Assembly: GCA_000173115.1 (NCBI GenBank)
Contig: ABVW01000002.1
Location: 62,001-126,000, forward strand
Direction of reading: 5' to 3'
From: Flavobacteria bacterium MS024-3C
GTDB taxonomy: Bacteria > Bacteroidota > Bacteroidia > Flavobacteriales > Flavobacteriaceae
DNA length: 64,000 nucleotides
Shown piece by piece: positions 33,360 through 42,891 of the stretch. The position numbers and the translations under genes were made by a program. The notes under the pieces were generated by a model. It was not told the origin of the DNA and did not search any database. It saw only the letters and a list, made by a program, of their open reading frames with translations. Numbering within the stretch: position 1 is the stretch's first letter; every line of letters begins with the position of its first letter.

Positions 33360-36300
33360 TTAGAACGACAATTTAAGACTCAACCCATATTTTTTAGCAC
33401 TTGGTCCGTTTAGGTAGTCAAAACCTCTACCATTACCAACACCTGTACCAGCTATGTTTGGATCCCAGTTCGCACCATCTGGTGTGTTATAAGCATCATA
33501 CCAAAGGTTGTATCCAGAGGCTGTTAAGTCTATACTTCCAAAAGGTGTTTTATTTAACAAGCTTTGAGGTACTTTATAAGTCAAAGAAATCTCTGCCAAT
33601 CTCCATACTGATGCATCATATACCAACATTTCATCTGGTCCGTAAAGAACATTAGAGAAATAATAAGTGGAGTTGTTAATCATTACACTATTTTGTGTTC
33701 CGTCTGCCTGTACTCCAGGAAGGATAAAAGACTGCGCTCTATCTGCAGTTTCTTTTAGAACTCCCCTACCTAGTAATGTTGCAACCGAGTAGGTAAACAC
33801 GTCTCCACCATTTACATGGTTTACTAAGAAACTCATTGATAAGTTCTTATAAGAAACTGTGTTACTAATATTTAATAACCAATTTGCATTAGCATTACCA
33901 ATTTCATTAGTTCCGTAGGTGACGTCATAAGAACCTTGAGAATTCACTAAGAATTCACCATTTTCATGTCTTGTAATTGCAGAACCTACAATTGTACCTA
34001 ATGATTTTCCAACCTTAGCAACGTTTCCTAAAGAAGAAAAACCTGCATAAACAATTTCCTCAGTATCTTGACCTAGATCAGTTACTATAGCGTCGTTTGT
34101 TGACCAGTTTACAAAAGTATTCCATGTTAATCCATTTGGATTACTAAACCAATCCATACCTAAATCAATTTCAATACCCTTATTTTCAATTTCTCCAATG
34201 TTTGTTTGGGTATTTGTATAACCTGTAGATGGATCTAAAGGTCTTGAGATGATTAAGTCTTTTGTGATTTTGTTGTAGATTGAAATATCTGCTGATAATT
34301 TATTGTTGAAAAATCTTCCTTCAACACCAAATTCTAATTCCCCAATTAATTCTGGTTTTAGGTTTGGATTACCTAGTTGAGATCCAGAAGTATTTGAAAT
34401 CACCATATTGCCGCTTTGATCTTGAAAACTTTGCGTATTTAAACTCAATACCGAGGCAATAGGATAGCCGCTTGGAAAGTTTGCAGAAGTTCCATAACCA
34501 GCTCTTAATTTAAGGTAGTTTACCATATCTGATTTTAAACCATCAAAAGCTGCAGTAGGTAAAAATGAAATACTTGCAGATGGGTAAGTAATAGAATTGT
34601 TTTCAGAGGCTAAGTTAGATACCCAATCTTTTCTAGCTGCTACAGTTAAGAAAGCCATACTCTTATAGTCTAAAGCTGCTTGTCCGTATGCTCCAATAAT
34701 GTTTCTTTTTTCAAAATATTGGATTTCATCTTGAAGTTCAAAGTTAAAGTGTCTTAGCACTCCAAATACTTGTTGACCAGTAGAAGAAACACCATTTCTG
34801 TCATAAGTATCTGATCTAGAGGTTGCCCCTAAGGCAAATGTAAGACCTAAATCATCATTGATTCTGTAATCTCCATTGATAGCAAAATTATGATCAAAAA
34901 TTGTTTTAACATTATTCCAAGTGTCATAAACACCGCTTTGTGTTGCTACTGAGCCGGTTTTCCCACCTTTATTGGAGTAGTTAACGTTGTTTTCGTTATA
35001 AACATCTATACCATAACGGTAAGTAGCATTTAAGTTATCGTTTATTTCGTAATTTAATGCTGCTCCTCCAAAAACTCTATTTACAGCCTGGCTGTTAGAA
35101 GCGTTATCTACAGTCCACAATGGGTTTTGAATAGAGTTGTTTTGTCTGTAATAAATAGACTCTCCAGTTACAGGGTTTTGATATGGTTGTCCCATTAAGT
35201 CTACAGATCTTGGTGTGTAAAATATGTTAGCAAAAATAGATGCACCATCACCACCTACGTTAGAACCATAACCAGCTGCTACCGGTGGAGATTTAAATTT
35301 TGTCCCCGTGTAGTTTAAAGTACCATTTATAGAGAACTTATTACTTAATTTTGCGTTACCACCAAAACTTAATGTATTTCTCGATAATTTGTTACCAGGT
35401 GTAAATCCTTCGTCAGCAAGATTACCATAGTTAATATTGTAAGATACCGTACCATCTGCACTAGCACCTCTAACATTTAGGTTGGTATTCCTTACTTCTC
35501 CTTTTCTAAAGAAATTTTCAACAGATTTGTAAGGTTTCCATTCCTGTAATGCATCTGGAGCAATTCCTAATGCATCTAATACAGCTGGAATTCCAGTTGA
35601 AGCAGAAGCAGTTGTGTAAGGATGTCTCAAGAACCCTGGAGTTCCAGAAGTTGTTCCGTTAATCGCATTTTGATTACCCCAACCATCTACACCTTCTTGT
35701 CTAAACGCAGGACCCCAGTTGGAGAAAAACCAACCAAAAGATTGGTCAAAACCTCCACCGTAATCATTTTGATATTCAGGCATAGAAGCCATTTCATTTA
35801 TAAACATAGAAGTGTTTACAGTAATTTCGGTTTTTTTAGCACCCGTACCGGACTGACCAGCTTTGGTTGTTATTAAAATCACTCCGTTTCTACCTTGTGT
35901 TCCATAAAGTGTAGAAGCCGCTAAACCTTTAAGTACACTTACGTTTTCAATATTGTTAGGATCAATATCCAAGAAACGTGAAGAACCGTTATTACCATCA
36001 ACAAAGCTACCTTGGTTGTTGGTTTCAGTAGAAAAAGGAATTCCATCTACAATAAAAAGTGGTTGGTTTCCTTGAGAGAAAGAGTTAAAACCTCTAATTA
36101 CAATTGAGGTACCTGATCCAGATAAACCTGATTGGTTAGTGATATTTACCCCAGATGCCTTACCAGAAAGCACCCTACCAATATCTCCATCTGCACGCTG
36201 CTCTAATTGGGTTTGGTCTACTTCAGATACTGCATAACCCAAAGCTTTCTTTTCGCGCTTGATACCTAGAGAAGTAACAATTACTTCATCTAGTTGCTGA

Positions 36301-36596
36301 GAATCAGTTTCTAGTGTTACATTAATCGTATTTGAAGCACCAACCACAACCGTTTTAGCTACATAGCCAATAAAGCTGAAAGAAAGTGTTTCTCCTTCAT
36401 TTGCAAAAATAGTGTAGTTTCCATCAAAATCTGTGGAAACACCATTTGTTGTACCTTGAACAATTACAGTAGCACCTGGAAGGGGAATTCCATCCCCATC
36501 AGAAACCGTACCTGAAATTGTCTTTTCTTGTGCGAACAGAAGCTGCACAGCAAACACTAAGGCTAGTGTTAAAATTCCATTTAGTTTTGTTTTCAT
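33360..36596 (-). CDS. SusC/RagA-family TonB-linked outer-membrane transporter
   Basis: This 1078-residue beta-barrel imports large nutrients across the outer membrane with TonB energy. In order it has a signal peptide (residues 1-22), a carboxypeptidase-regulatory-like domain (GTVSDGDGIPLPGATV, about 24-100), a TonB box region (DEVIVTSLG), the plug with VIRGFNSFSQGNQPLFIVDG and the barrel, ending in a terminal aromatic residue (LSLKLSF). Length and order are normal for SusC. No FecI/FecR-type sigma and anti-sigma pair is adjacent. It heads a three-gene operon with SusD and another lipoprotein. Confidence 0.96.
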   Translation of the reverse strand: MKTKLNGILTLALVFAVQLLFAQEKTISGTVSDGDGIPLPGATVIVQGTTNGVSTDFDGNYTIFANEGETLSFSFIGYVAKTVVVGASNTINVTLETDSQQLDEVIVTSLGIKREKKALGYAVSEVDQTQLEQRADGDIGRVLSGKASGVNITNQSGLSGSGTSIVIRGFNSFSQGNQPLFIVDGIPFSTETNNQGSFVDGNNGSSRFLDIDPNNIENVSVLKGLAASTLYGTQGRNGVILITTKAGQSGTGAKKTEITVNTSMFINEMASMPEYQNDYGGGFDQSFGWFFSNWGPAFRQEGVDGWGNQNAINGTTSGTPGFLRHPYTTASASTGIPAVLDALGIAPDALQEWKPYKSVENFFRKGEVRNTNLNVRGASADGTVSYNINYGNLADEGFTPGNKLSRNTLSFGGNAKLSNKFSINGTLNYTGTKFKSPPVAAGYGSNVGGDGASIFANIFYTPRSVDLMGQPYQNPVTGESIYYRQNNSIQNPLWTVDNASNSQAVNRVFGGAALNYEINDNLNATYRYGIDVYNENNVNYSNKGGKTGSVATQSGVYDTWNNVKTIFDHNFAINGDYRINDDLGLTFALGATSRSDTYDRNGVSSTGQQVFGVLRHFNFELQDEIQYFEKRNIIGAYGQAALDYKSMAFLTVAARKDWVSNLASENNSITYPSASISFLPTAAFDGLKSDMVNYLKLRAGYGTSANFPSGYPIASVLSLNTQSFQDQSGNMVISNTSGSQLGNPNLKPELIGELEFGVEGRFFNNKLSADISIYNKITKDLIISRPLDPSTGYTNTQTNIGEIENKGIEIDLGMDWFSNPNGLTWNTFVNWSTNDAIVTDLGQDTEEIVYAGFSSLGNVAKVGKSLGTIVGSAITRHENGEFLVNSQGSYDVTYGTNEIGNANANWLLNISNTVSYKNLSMSFLVNHVNGGDVFTYSVATLLGRGVLKETADRAQSFILPGVQADGTQNSVMINNSTYYFSNVLYGPDEMLVYDASVWRLAEISLTYKVPQSLLNKTPFGSIDLTASGYNLWYDAYNTPDGANWDPNIAGTGVGNGRGFDYLNGPSAKKYGLSLKLSF

Positions 36597-36616
36597 TGTT
36601 AGTTAATTTGAATTAG

Positions 36617-36624
36617 CAAACGTA
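36617..36624 (-). promoter_or_regulatory. Possible -7 box before susC
   Basis: TACGTTTG on the minus strand fits TAnnTTTG and lies 20 bases before the ATG. The best TTTG is 26 bases further up (36651-36654), longer than ideal. The remaining 36625-36783 is AT-rich with nothing else recognised. Confidence 0.45.
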
Positions 36625-36783
36625 AAAATCTTAATTTAATGTTAACTAAACAAATTATTAAGGGTTAATTTTCATTAAATCGTATCATTTTAATAATTGC
36701 ATTGATTATTTGTAGTCAAAAGTCTTTATTCTTTGACAGTTATTTAATTTTTGAACATTTCTTTAATGTTAATTTTTTCACAC

Positions 36784-36820
36784 AAAAAAAAGCCTTGTCA
36801 TGTATGACAAGGCTTTTTTT
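36784..36820 (-). terminator. Terminator after the exported hypothetical gene
   Basis: GCCTTGTCA and TGACAAGGC around TGTA, flanked by runs of eight A and seven T, lie 18 bases past the stop of the minus-strand gene at 36838-37572. It insulates that gene from the SusC operon downstream. Confidence 0.88.
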
Positions 36821-36837
36821 GAAAAACATAGGTTTTT

Positions 36838-37572
36838 TTATTCTTTTTCTAGGGCAGTGAATACAACTTTTAAAATCTCCATGTCATTACCTTTTATGTT
36901 TAATAACTTTTTAGCATCACTCTTATTTTTAAATAATTTTTTTAAACTTCCTTTAGATGTGTTAAGGTATTTAGGAGTTTCTCCTCCTTTGGAGAAATAA
37001 AAAACCTGACTGTCCACAAACCTTGGAGGGAAAGATCTTTCTAAAGAGGTTCGTGCAGCTTGTTGTTTCATGAAAACCTTGGTTTGGTTCAAGTAAACAT
37101 TATATTTTTCTCCTTCAAATACTGTTTGTAGGTAGCCTATTTCTGGATTCCCACTGGATTTACTTATGAAAGGAAGAAGTTTGAAAGTGACACCTTCTAC
37201 TTCACAATAAACTTTATTTTCTTTTATTAAAATTTGATCTGAAGCGTATTGATATGGAGAGATGGCCATTTCTAATTCATCTGTGTAAGCATTGTGTCTT
37301 ATATAGATATTTTTACCTTCCTCGAACTTTCCTCCGTAATATACTTTGGCTAGTTTGAATTCCTCTACAAAATAGGGTGTTCCTTTAATGTCCTTAACGC
37401 TGAGCATTTTTTTTGGTCTACTAGATAAGTTTGTGAAAAAATCTACAGCTGCAGCATCTGTTTGCCCCCAGCCCAATCCTTGACTTGCGCCTCCCGCTGT
37501 TCCATTTAATACTGACTGAGAATAAGCTAGCGAACCTATCGCCAATGAGAATATTATAAGTGTTTTTTTCAT
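36838..37572 (-). CDS. Exported protein of unknown function
   Basis: This 244-residue protein has a signal peptide (residues 1-18, ending LAYSQ) and no lipidation cysteine, so it is periplasmic, outer-membrane linked or secreted. The mature part begins with a Gly/Ala-rich stretch (GTAGGASQGLGWGQ) and continues with alternating hydrophobic residues typical of beta structure (VYYGGKFEEGKNIYIRH). The end is lysine-rich (SLKKLFKNKSDAKKLL). I do not recognise a domain. It has its own terminator and probably its own promoter, so it is not part of the SusC/D operon despite adjacency. Confidence 0.75.
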   Translation of the reverse strand: MKKTLIIFSLAIGSLAYSQSVLNGTAGGASQGLGWGQTDAAAVDFFTNLSSRPKKMLSVKDIKGTPYFVEEFKLAKVYYGGKFEEGKNIYIRHNAYTDELEMAISPYQYASDQILIKENKVYCEVEGVTFKLLPFISKSSGNPEIGYLQTVFEGEKYNVYLNQTKVFMKQQAARTSLERSFPPRFVDSQVFYFSKGGETPKYLNTSKGSLKKLFKNKSDAKKLLNIKGNDMEILKVVFTALEKE

Positions 37573-37591
37573 TATTATTATTTATTATTTT

Positions 37592-37599
37592 CAAAATTA
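37592..37599 (-). promoter_or_regulatory. Possible -7 box before the exported hypothetical gene
   Basis: TAATTTTG on the minus strand fits TAnnTTTG, 19 bases before the ATG. No -33 box was found. In the gap beyond (37600-37769) only a small GGCC hairpin near 37650-37660 stands out. Confidence 0.4.
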
Positions 37600-37769
37600 A
37601 CATAATTTATTGAATTGGCATTTTTTTAATTTAATATCATCAGAGCATCGGCCGAAGGCCAAAAATAATCGTTACCTTATTATATATACTATTAATTTTT
37701 TATAAGTTTTTTTGAAAAATGATAAATCATTGATTTTGAGAAAAAAAATGAAATTTTTTTAAAGCGTCA

Positions 37770-37800
37770 TTTGATTATCAATAATTAATTCCTACATTTG
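37770..37800 (+). promoter_or_regulatory. Promoter of the rpsL superoperon
   Basis: TTTG (37770-37773), exactly 19 bases, then TACATTTG (37793-37800) is a near-perfect Bacteroidetes promoter. The leader of about 40 bases holds a small CCCTT/AAGGG hairpin at 37804-37817. It probably drives at least rpsL-rpsG-fusA-rpsJ. Confidence 0.8.
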
Positions 37801-37843
37801 CCAGCCCTTAAAAAGGGGTAATAGTTATTTATATACATTATAT

Positions 37844-38221
37844 ATGCCAACAATTTCACAATTAGTACGAACAGGAAGAGCCACAATTACTAAGAAGAGT
37901 AAATCGGCTGCTTTGGAATCGTGTCCTCAAAGAAGAGGGGTATGTACGCGTGTTTACACCACTACACCTAAGAAACCAAACTCTGCAATGCGTAAAGTAG
38001 CAAGGGTAAGGTTAACGAACGGTAAAGAGGTCAATGCCTACATCCCTGGAGAAGGTCACAATTTACAAGAGCACTCGATAGTATTAGTAAGGGGCGGAAG
38101 GGTTAAAGATTTGCCAGGAGTTAGGTATCACATTGTAAGGGGCGCCTTAGACACCGCTGGTGTTGCAGGAAGAACACAACGTAGATCTAAATACGGAGCG
38201 AAAAGACCTAAGAAAGCGTAA
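37844..38221 (+). CDS. rpsL: 30S ribosomal protein S12
   Basis: S12 (125 residues) lies at the decoding centre and controls accuracy. [11 protein letters not shown] is the loop known for streptomycin-resistance changes; its lysine is the wild-type residue, and the second site reads [10 protein letters not shown], also wild type, so no resistance change is seen at the usual places. It is the first gene of the ribosomal superoperon, behind a strong promoter, and is followed by rpsG after 19 bases. Confidence 0.98.
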   Translation: MPTISQLVRTGRATITKKSKSAALESCPQRRGVCTRVYTTTPKKPNSAMRKVARVRLTNGKEVNAYIPGEGHNLQEHSIVLVRGGRVKDLPGVRYHIVRGALDTAGVAGRTQRRSKYGAKRPKKA

Positions 38222-38240
38222 GACAGTTTAAAGAGAAATC

Positions 38241-38717
38241 ATGAGAAAAAAACAGGCCAAAAAAAGACCTTTATTACCGGATCCTAAATTTAACGATCAG
38301 TTGGTAACCCGTTTCGTCAATATGATGATGTGGGATGGTAAAAAATCCATTGCCTTTAAAGTATTTTACGACGCTATTGCGATTGTAGAAGAAAAAAAGA
38401 CTGATGAAGAAAAAGCTGCACTAGAAGTGTGGAAAGACGCCCTTTCTAACATCATGCCTCACGTAGAGGTAAGGTCTAGAAGAGTTGGTGGAGCTACTTT
38501 CCAAATACCTATGCAAATCCGTCCAGACCGTAAGATATCTACGGCCATTAAATGGATGATTAGCTATGCGCGTAAAAGAAACGAGAAATCAATGGCCCAA
38601 CGTTTGGCGTCTGAGATTTTAGCTGCTGCCAAAGAAGAAGGTGCTGCTGTTAAAAAACGTACAGATACCCATAAGATGGCAGAAGCCAATAAAGCATTCT
38701 CTCACTTTAGATTCTAA
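38241..38717 (+). CDS. rpsG: 30S ribosomal protein S7
   Basis: S7 (158 residues) starts assembly of the 30S head and touches the E-site tRNA. The sequence begins MRKKQAKKRPLLPDP and holds the RRVGGATFQIPMQI loop that contacts 16S rRNA. In E. coli S7 represses its own operon; no equivalent leader was identified here. It ends six bases before fusA in the str part of the cluster. Confidence 0.98.
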   Translation: MRKKQAKKRPLLPDPKFNDQLVTRFVNMMMWDGKKSIAFKVFYDAIAIVEEKKTDEEKAALEVWKDALSNIMPHVEVRSRRVGGATFQIPMQIRPDRKISTAIKWMISYARKRNEKSMAQRLASEILAAAKEEGAAVKKRTDTHKMAEANKAFSHFRF

Positions 38718-38723
38718 TCAGGC

Positions 38724-40850
38724 ATGGCAAGAGATTTAAAATATACAAGAAATATTGGAATTGCAGCGCATATTGATGCTGGAAAAACTACCACCACAGA
38801 ACGTATTCTTTACTATACTGGGGTGAGTCATAAAATTGGTGAGGTGCATGATGGTGCGGCTACTATGGACTGGATGGAGCAAGAGCAAGAACGTGGTATT
38901 ACCATTACTTCTGCTGCTACTACTTGTTCTTGGAACTTTCCTACTGAAAACGGTGCTACTTTACCAGAGACACTACCTTATCACTTTAATATTATTGATA
39001 CTCCAGGTCACGTAGATTTTACCGTAGAGGTGAATCGTTCTTTACGTGTATTGGATGGGTTGGTGTTTTTGTTTTCTGCAGTAGATGGTGTTGAGCCTCA
39101 ATCTGAGACCAACTGGCGTTTGGCAGACAACTATAAAGTGCCACGTATTGGATTTGTAAACAAAATGGACCGTCAGGGATCTAATTTCCTTATGGTTTGT
39201 AAGCAAGTTCGCGAGATGTTAAAGTCTAATGCGGTGCCTATTGTATTACCTATTGGTGATGAGGCAGACTTTAGAGGTGTAGTAGATTTAGTAACCAATC
39301 GTGCTATTATCTGGCATGAAGACAATATGGGGGCTACTTTTGATGAAGTGCCTATTCCTGAGGAAATGGTTGCTGAAGTAAAACAATACAGAGCAGAATT
39401 AATAGAAGCTGTTGCAGAATACGATGAGACTTTAATGGAGAAATTCTTTGAAGATGAAGATTCTATTACAGTAGAAGAAGTAAATGCAGCCCTTAGAGCA
39501 GCAGTAATGGATATGAGTATTATCCCAATGATCTGTGGTTCTTCATTTAAAAATAAAGGGGTCCAATTTTTGTTAGATGCTGTTTGTAGGTATTTGCCTT
39601 CTCCTTTAGATAAAGAAGCTATTGTGGGTATTAACCCTGATACTGACCAGCCTATTACTAGAAAGCCAGATGTTAAGGAGCCGTTTGCTGCTTTGGCCTT
39701 TAAAATTGCTACGGATCCTTTTGTAGGACGTTTGGCATTCTTTAGAGCCTATTCTGGAAGACTAGATGCAGGTTCTTATGTGTTAAACAACCGCTCTGGT
39801 AACAAGGAACGTATCTCTAGAATTTACCAAATGCACGCCAATAAGCAAAATGCCATTGATTTTATTGAGGCAGGAGATATTGGAGCAGCTGTTGGATTTA
39901 AAGATATTAAGACAGGAGACACCTTGTCTGCTGAGAAATCTCCAATTATTTTGGAGAGTATGGACTTCCCAGATCCAGTTATTGGTATTGCTGTGGAGCC
40001 TAAAACAAAAGCAGATGTAGATAAATTGGGTATGGCTTTGGCTAAATTGGCTGAAGAAGATCCAACCTTCCAAGTGAAAACAGATGAGGCTTCTGGCCAA
40101 ACGATTATCTCTGGAATGGGTGAGTTGCACTTAGATATTATTTGTGACCGTTTAAAAAGAGAATTTAAGGTAGACGTTAATCAAGGACAACCTCAGGTGG
40201 AGTACAAAGAAGCTTTTACAGCTGCTGCAGACCACAGAGAGGTGTACAAGAAGCAATCTGGTGGTAGAGGTAAATTCGCAGACATTGTATTTACTATTGA
40301 GCCAGCACCAGAAGCTAAGGCGGGTCTTGAGTTTGAAAACAAAATTAAAGGAGGTAATGTTCCTAAGGAATTTATTCCTGCGATAGAAAAAGGTTTTAAA
40401 GAAGCCATGAAAAACGGTCCTTTGGCTGGTTTCGAAATGGATTCTATGAAGGTGACTATCAAGGACGGATCTTTCCACCCGGTGGATTCAGATGCACTAT
40501 CTTTTGAATTGGCAGCTAAAATGGGTTACAAAGCGGCAGCAAAAGCAGCGCGTGCGGTAATTCTTGAGCCAATAATGAAACTAGAAGTATTGACCCCTGA
40601 GATAAACATGGGAGATATTGTAGGAGATTTAAACAGGCGTAGAGGACAGGTGACTAACATGGACGACAGAGCTGGGGCTAAAGTGATTAAAGCTACGGTG
40701 CCACTTTCTGAGATGTTCGGTTATGTAACAGCACTTAGAACTATGTCTTCTGGTAGAGCCACTTCTACTATGGAATTTGACCACTACGAAGAAACTCCTT
40801 CTAATATTTCAGAAGAAGTAATCAAAAAAGCTAAAGGTATAACTGCATAA
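38724..40850 (+). CDS. fusA: Elongation factor G
   Basis: EF-G drives translocation on the ribosome with GTP. The 708-residue protein has the G domain motifs [26 protein letters not shown] and NKMDRQG, then domains II to V, with [19 protein letters not shown] in domain IV. It is the housekeeping copy by context, lying between rpsG and rpsJ in the str-S10 run. tuf, which often follows fusA in other phyla, is not here. Confidence 0.98.
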   Translation: MARDLKYTRNIGIAAHIDAGKTTTTERILYYTGVSHKIGEVHDGAATMDWMEQEQERGITITSAATTCSWNFPTENGATLPETLPYHFNIIDTPGHVDFTVEVNRSLRVLDGLVFLFSAVDGVEPQSETNWRLADNYKVPRIGFVNKMDRQGSNFLMVCKQVREMLKSNAVPIVLPIGDEADFRGVVDLVTNRAIIWHEDNMGATFDEVPIPEEMVAEVKQYRAELIEAVAEYDETLMEKFFEDEDSITVEEVNAALRAAVMDMSIIPMICGSSFKNKGVQFLLDAVCRYLPSPLDKEAIVGINPDTDQPITRKPDVKEPFAALAFKIATDPFVGRLAFFRAYSGRLDAGSYVLNNRSGNKERISRIYQMHANKQNAIDFIEAGDIGAAVGFKDIKTGDTLSAEKSPIILESMDFPDPVIGIAVEPKTKADVDKLGMALAKLAEEDPTFQVKTDEASGQTIISGMGELHLDIICDRLKREFKVDVNQGQPQVEYKEAFTAAADHREVYKKQSGGRGKFADIVFTIEPAPEAKAGLEFENKIKGGNVPKEFIPAIEKGFKEAMKNGPLAGFEMDSMKVTIKDGSFHPVDSDALSFELAAKMGYKAAAKAARAVILEPIMKLEVLTPEINMGDIVGDLNRRRGQVTNMDDRAGAKVIKATVPLSEMFGYVTALRTMSSGRATSTMEFDHYEETPSNISEEVIKKAKGITA

Positions 40851-40859
40851 TTAAGTACG

Positions 40860-41165
40860 ATGAGCCAAAAAATTAGAATTAAACTTAAATCCTACGACTT
40901 TAACTTGGTAGACAAGTCTGCTGAGAAGATCGTAAAGACGGTAAAGTCTACTGGTGCAGTGGTTACTGGCCCAATACCTTTGCCAACTCATAAGAAAATA
41001 TTCACAGTTTTGCGTAGCCCGCACGTGAATAAAAAATCTAGAGAGCAGTTTCAATTGAGTTCTTACAAAAGACTCCTTGATATTTACTCTTCATCTTCTA
41101 AGACCATTGACGCTCTAATGAAATTAGAGTTGCCTTCTGGAGTAGAAGTAGAGATTAAAGTGTGA
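40860..41165 (+). CDS. rpsJ: 30S ribosomal protein S10
   Basis: S10 (101 residues) belongs to the 30S head and is the NusB partner in transcription antitermination. [24 protein letters not shown] and [24 protein letters not shown] are the family blocks. It starts nine bases after fusA. The downstream gap to rplC is 172 bases, by far the longest within the superoperon, and holds several hairpins, one like an intrinsic terminator. Confidence 0.98.
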   Translation: MSQKIRIKLKSYDFNLVDKSAEKIVKTVKSTGAVVTGPIPLPTHKKIFTVLRSPHVNKKSREQFQLSSYKRLLDIYSSSSKTIDALMKLELPSGVEVEIKV

Positions 41166-41167
41166 TA

Positions 41168-41297
41168 ATTGGCCTTAGGCCAATAACACGGAGATGGTAT
41201 CTCCATTACATGTCCTGCGCTTTGTGCAAAGGAAAAACGGATAAAAAATAATCAGGGTTGAATTATTTTTGACCCTGTTTTTTTAGGGATGCGTCCC
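41168..41297 (+). promoter_or_regulatory. Structured leader or attenuator between rpsJ and rplC
   Basis: Four hairpins can be drawn in this gap: ATTGGCC/GGCCAAT with a TTA loop (41168-41184), GGAGAT/ATCTCC with a GGT loop (41190-41204), CAGGGT/ACCCTG with a 13-base loop followed by seven T (41253-41284, terminator-like), and GGGA/TCCC (41286-41297). The terminator loop contains AATTATT, complementary to AATAATT right before the rplC ATG. The layout suggests an attenuator that lets rplC and later genes be regulated apart from rpsJ. No consensus promoter was found after the terminator. Confidence 0.55.
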
Positions 41298-41337
41298 AAA
41301 AATAGATTGAATATAAATTAATTAAATACTAATAATT

Positions 41338-41955
41338 ATGTCTGGGTTAATAGGAAGAAAGATTGGCATGACCAGTATTTTTGACGAGAATGGAAAGAAT
41401 ATTCCATGTACCGTTATTGAGACTGGCCCATGTACGGTTACCCAAGTCAGAACCGAAGAGGTAGACGGGTACAATGCCCTTCAACTTGGTTTCGATGACA
41501 AGGCAGAGAAACACGTTACTAAAGCGGCCGCAGGTCACTTTAAAAAAGCGGGTGTTTCTGCTAAAAGAAAAGTTGTTGAGTTCCGAGATTTTGAAGGAGA
41601 TTACAAATTAGGTGACACCATTGGTGTAGATCTTTTTGTTGAAGGTGAATTTGTAGATATTGCTGCAAACTCAAAAGGTAAAGGTTTTCAAGGGGTTGTT
41701 AAAAGACACGGTTTTGCCGGTGTTGGACAAGCGACTCACGGACAACACAACAGGCTAAGAGCGCCAGGATCTATTGGTGCTGCTTCCTACCCAGCAAGGG
41801 TATTCAAAGGCATGAAAATGGCTGGAAGAATGGGTGGTGTCAGAGTATCTGCTTTAAACCTTAGAATTTTAAAAGTTGTTCCAGAGAAAAACCTTTTAGT
41901 AGTAAAAGGATGTGTACCTGGTCATAAGAACGCTTACGTAACTATTGAGAAGTAA
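41338..41955 (+). CDS. rplC: 50S ribosomal protein L3
   Basis: L3 (205 residues) helps nucleate 50S assembly and reaches toward the peptidyl-transferase centre. [19 protein letters not shown] is the standard start and GHGQHN-like [13 protein letters not shown] marks the central loop. It is the first gene after a structured gap and could be the first gene of a separately controlled unit. Its stop codon overlaps the rplD start by one base (TAATG). Confidence 0.98.
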   Translation: MSGLIGRKIGMTSIFDENGKNIPCTVIETGPCTVTQVRTEEVDGYNALQLGFDDKAEKHVTKAAAGHFKKAGVSAKRKVVEFRDFEGDYKLGDTIGVDLFVEGEFVDIAANSKGKGFQGVVKRHGFAGVGQATHGQHNRLRAPGSIGAASYPARVFKGMKMAGRMGGVRVSALNLRILKVVPEKNLLVVKGCVPGHKNAYVTIEK

Positions 41956-42584
41956 TGAAAGTAGCAGTTTTAGATAGTAAAGGAAAAGATACAGGTAGAA
42001 AGGCAGACCTTTCTGATGCTGTATTTGCAATAGATCCAAACAATCACGCTATTTATTTAGATGTTAAGCAGTACTTGGCACACCAACGTCAAGGAACACA
42101 CAAATCTAAAGAACGTGCTGAAATAGCAGGTAGTACGCGTAAGATCAAGAAACAAAAAGGTACTGGTACCGCTCGTGCAGGTAGTATAAAATCTCCTGTA
42201 TTCAGAGGTGGTGGTCGTATTTTTGGCCCTAGACCAAAAGATTACACCCAAAAGCTTAACAAGAATGTAAAGCGTTTGGCACGTAAATCTGCTTTGTCTA
42301 TAAAGGCTGGTGAGAAATCTATCGTAGTGGTAGAAGACTTTAATTTGGATGCGCCAAAAACCAAAGATTTCTTACAAGTATTGAAATCATTAGGGATAGA
42401 CAATAAAAAATCCCTAGTTGTGTTGGGCGATTCAAATAATAATGTATATTTGTCGTCACGTAATTTGACCCAAACTGATGTTGTAATCAACTCAGAATTA
42501 AGCACTTACAAAATACTTAATGCTACAAGCATTGTATTGTTGGAGGGTTCAATTGCAGGAATTGAAACAAATTTAACAAAATAG
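41955..42584 (+). CDS. rplD: 50S ribosomal protein L4
   Basis: L4 (209 residues) lines the exit tunnel and in E. coli represses the S10 operon through its leader RNA. The tunnel loop [21 protein letters not shown] is present in full. The start overlaps the rplC stop by one base, implying translational coupling. If L4 is also a repressor here, the rpsJ-rplC gap is the obvious candidate target, which is inference. Confidence 0.98.
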   Translation: MKVAVLDSKGKDTGRKADLSDAVFAIDPNNHAIYLDVKQYLAHQRQGTHKSKERAEIAGSTRKIKKQKGTGTARAGSIKSPVFRGGGRIFGPRPKDYTQKLNKNVKRLARKSALSIKAGEKSIVVVEDFNLDAPKTKDFLQVLKSLGIDNKKSLVVLGDSNNNVYLSSRNLTQTDVVINSELSTYKILNATSIVLLEGSIAGIETNLTK

Positions 42585-42591
42585 AGGAACC

Positions 42592-42882
42592 ATGAGTGTG
42601 TTGATAAAACCAATCATTACGGAAAAAATGACAGCAGATAGCGAGTTGTATAATCGCTATGGCTTTATCGTTGATCCTAATGCGAATAAGATACAGATAA
42701 AAGAAGCTGTTGAAGCTTCTTACGGTGTTTCTGTGAATGCAGTACGCACCATGAACTATGGTCCTTCAAGAAAATCTCGTTACACTAAAACAGGGGTGCA
42801 GCACGGTAAAACGTCTGCTTATAAAAAAGCCATTGTAGATGTTAAACAAGGAGATATCATTGATTTTTACAGTAATCTATAA
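42592..42882 (+). CDS. rplW: 50S ribosomal protein L23
   Basis: L23 (96 residues) sits at the tunnel exit and docks trigger factor and SRP. IKPIITEKMTADSELYNRYGFIV is the family start. It lies seven bases after rplD and nine before rplB in the usual S10 order. Confidence 0.97.
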   Translation: MSVLIKPIITEKMTADSELYNRYGFIVDPNANKIQIKEAVEASYGVSVNAVRTMNYGPSRKSRYTKTGVQHGKTSAYKKAIVDVKQGDIIDFYSNL

Positions 42883-42891
42883 AGACAAGAA

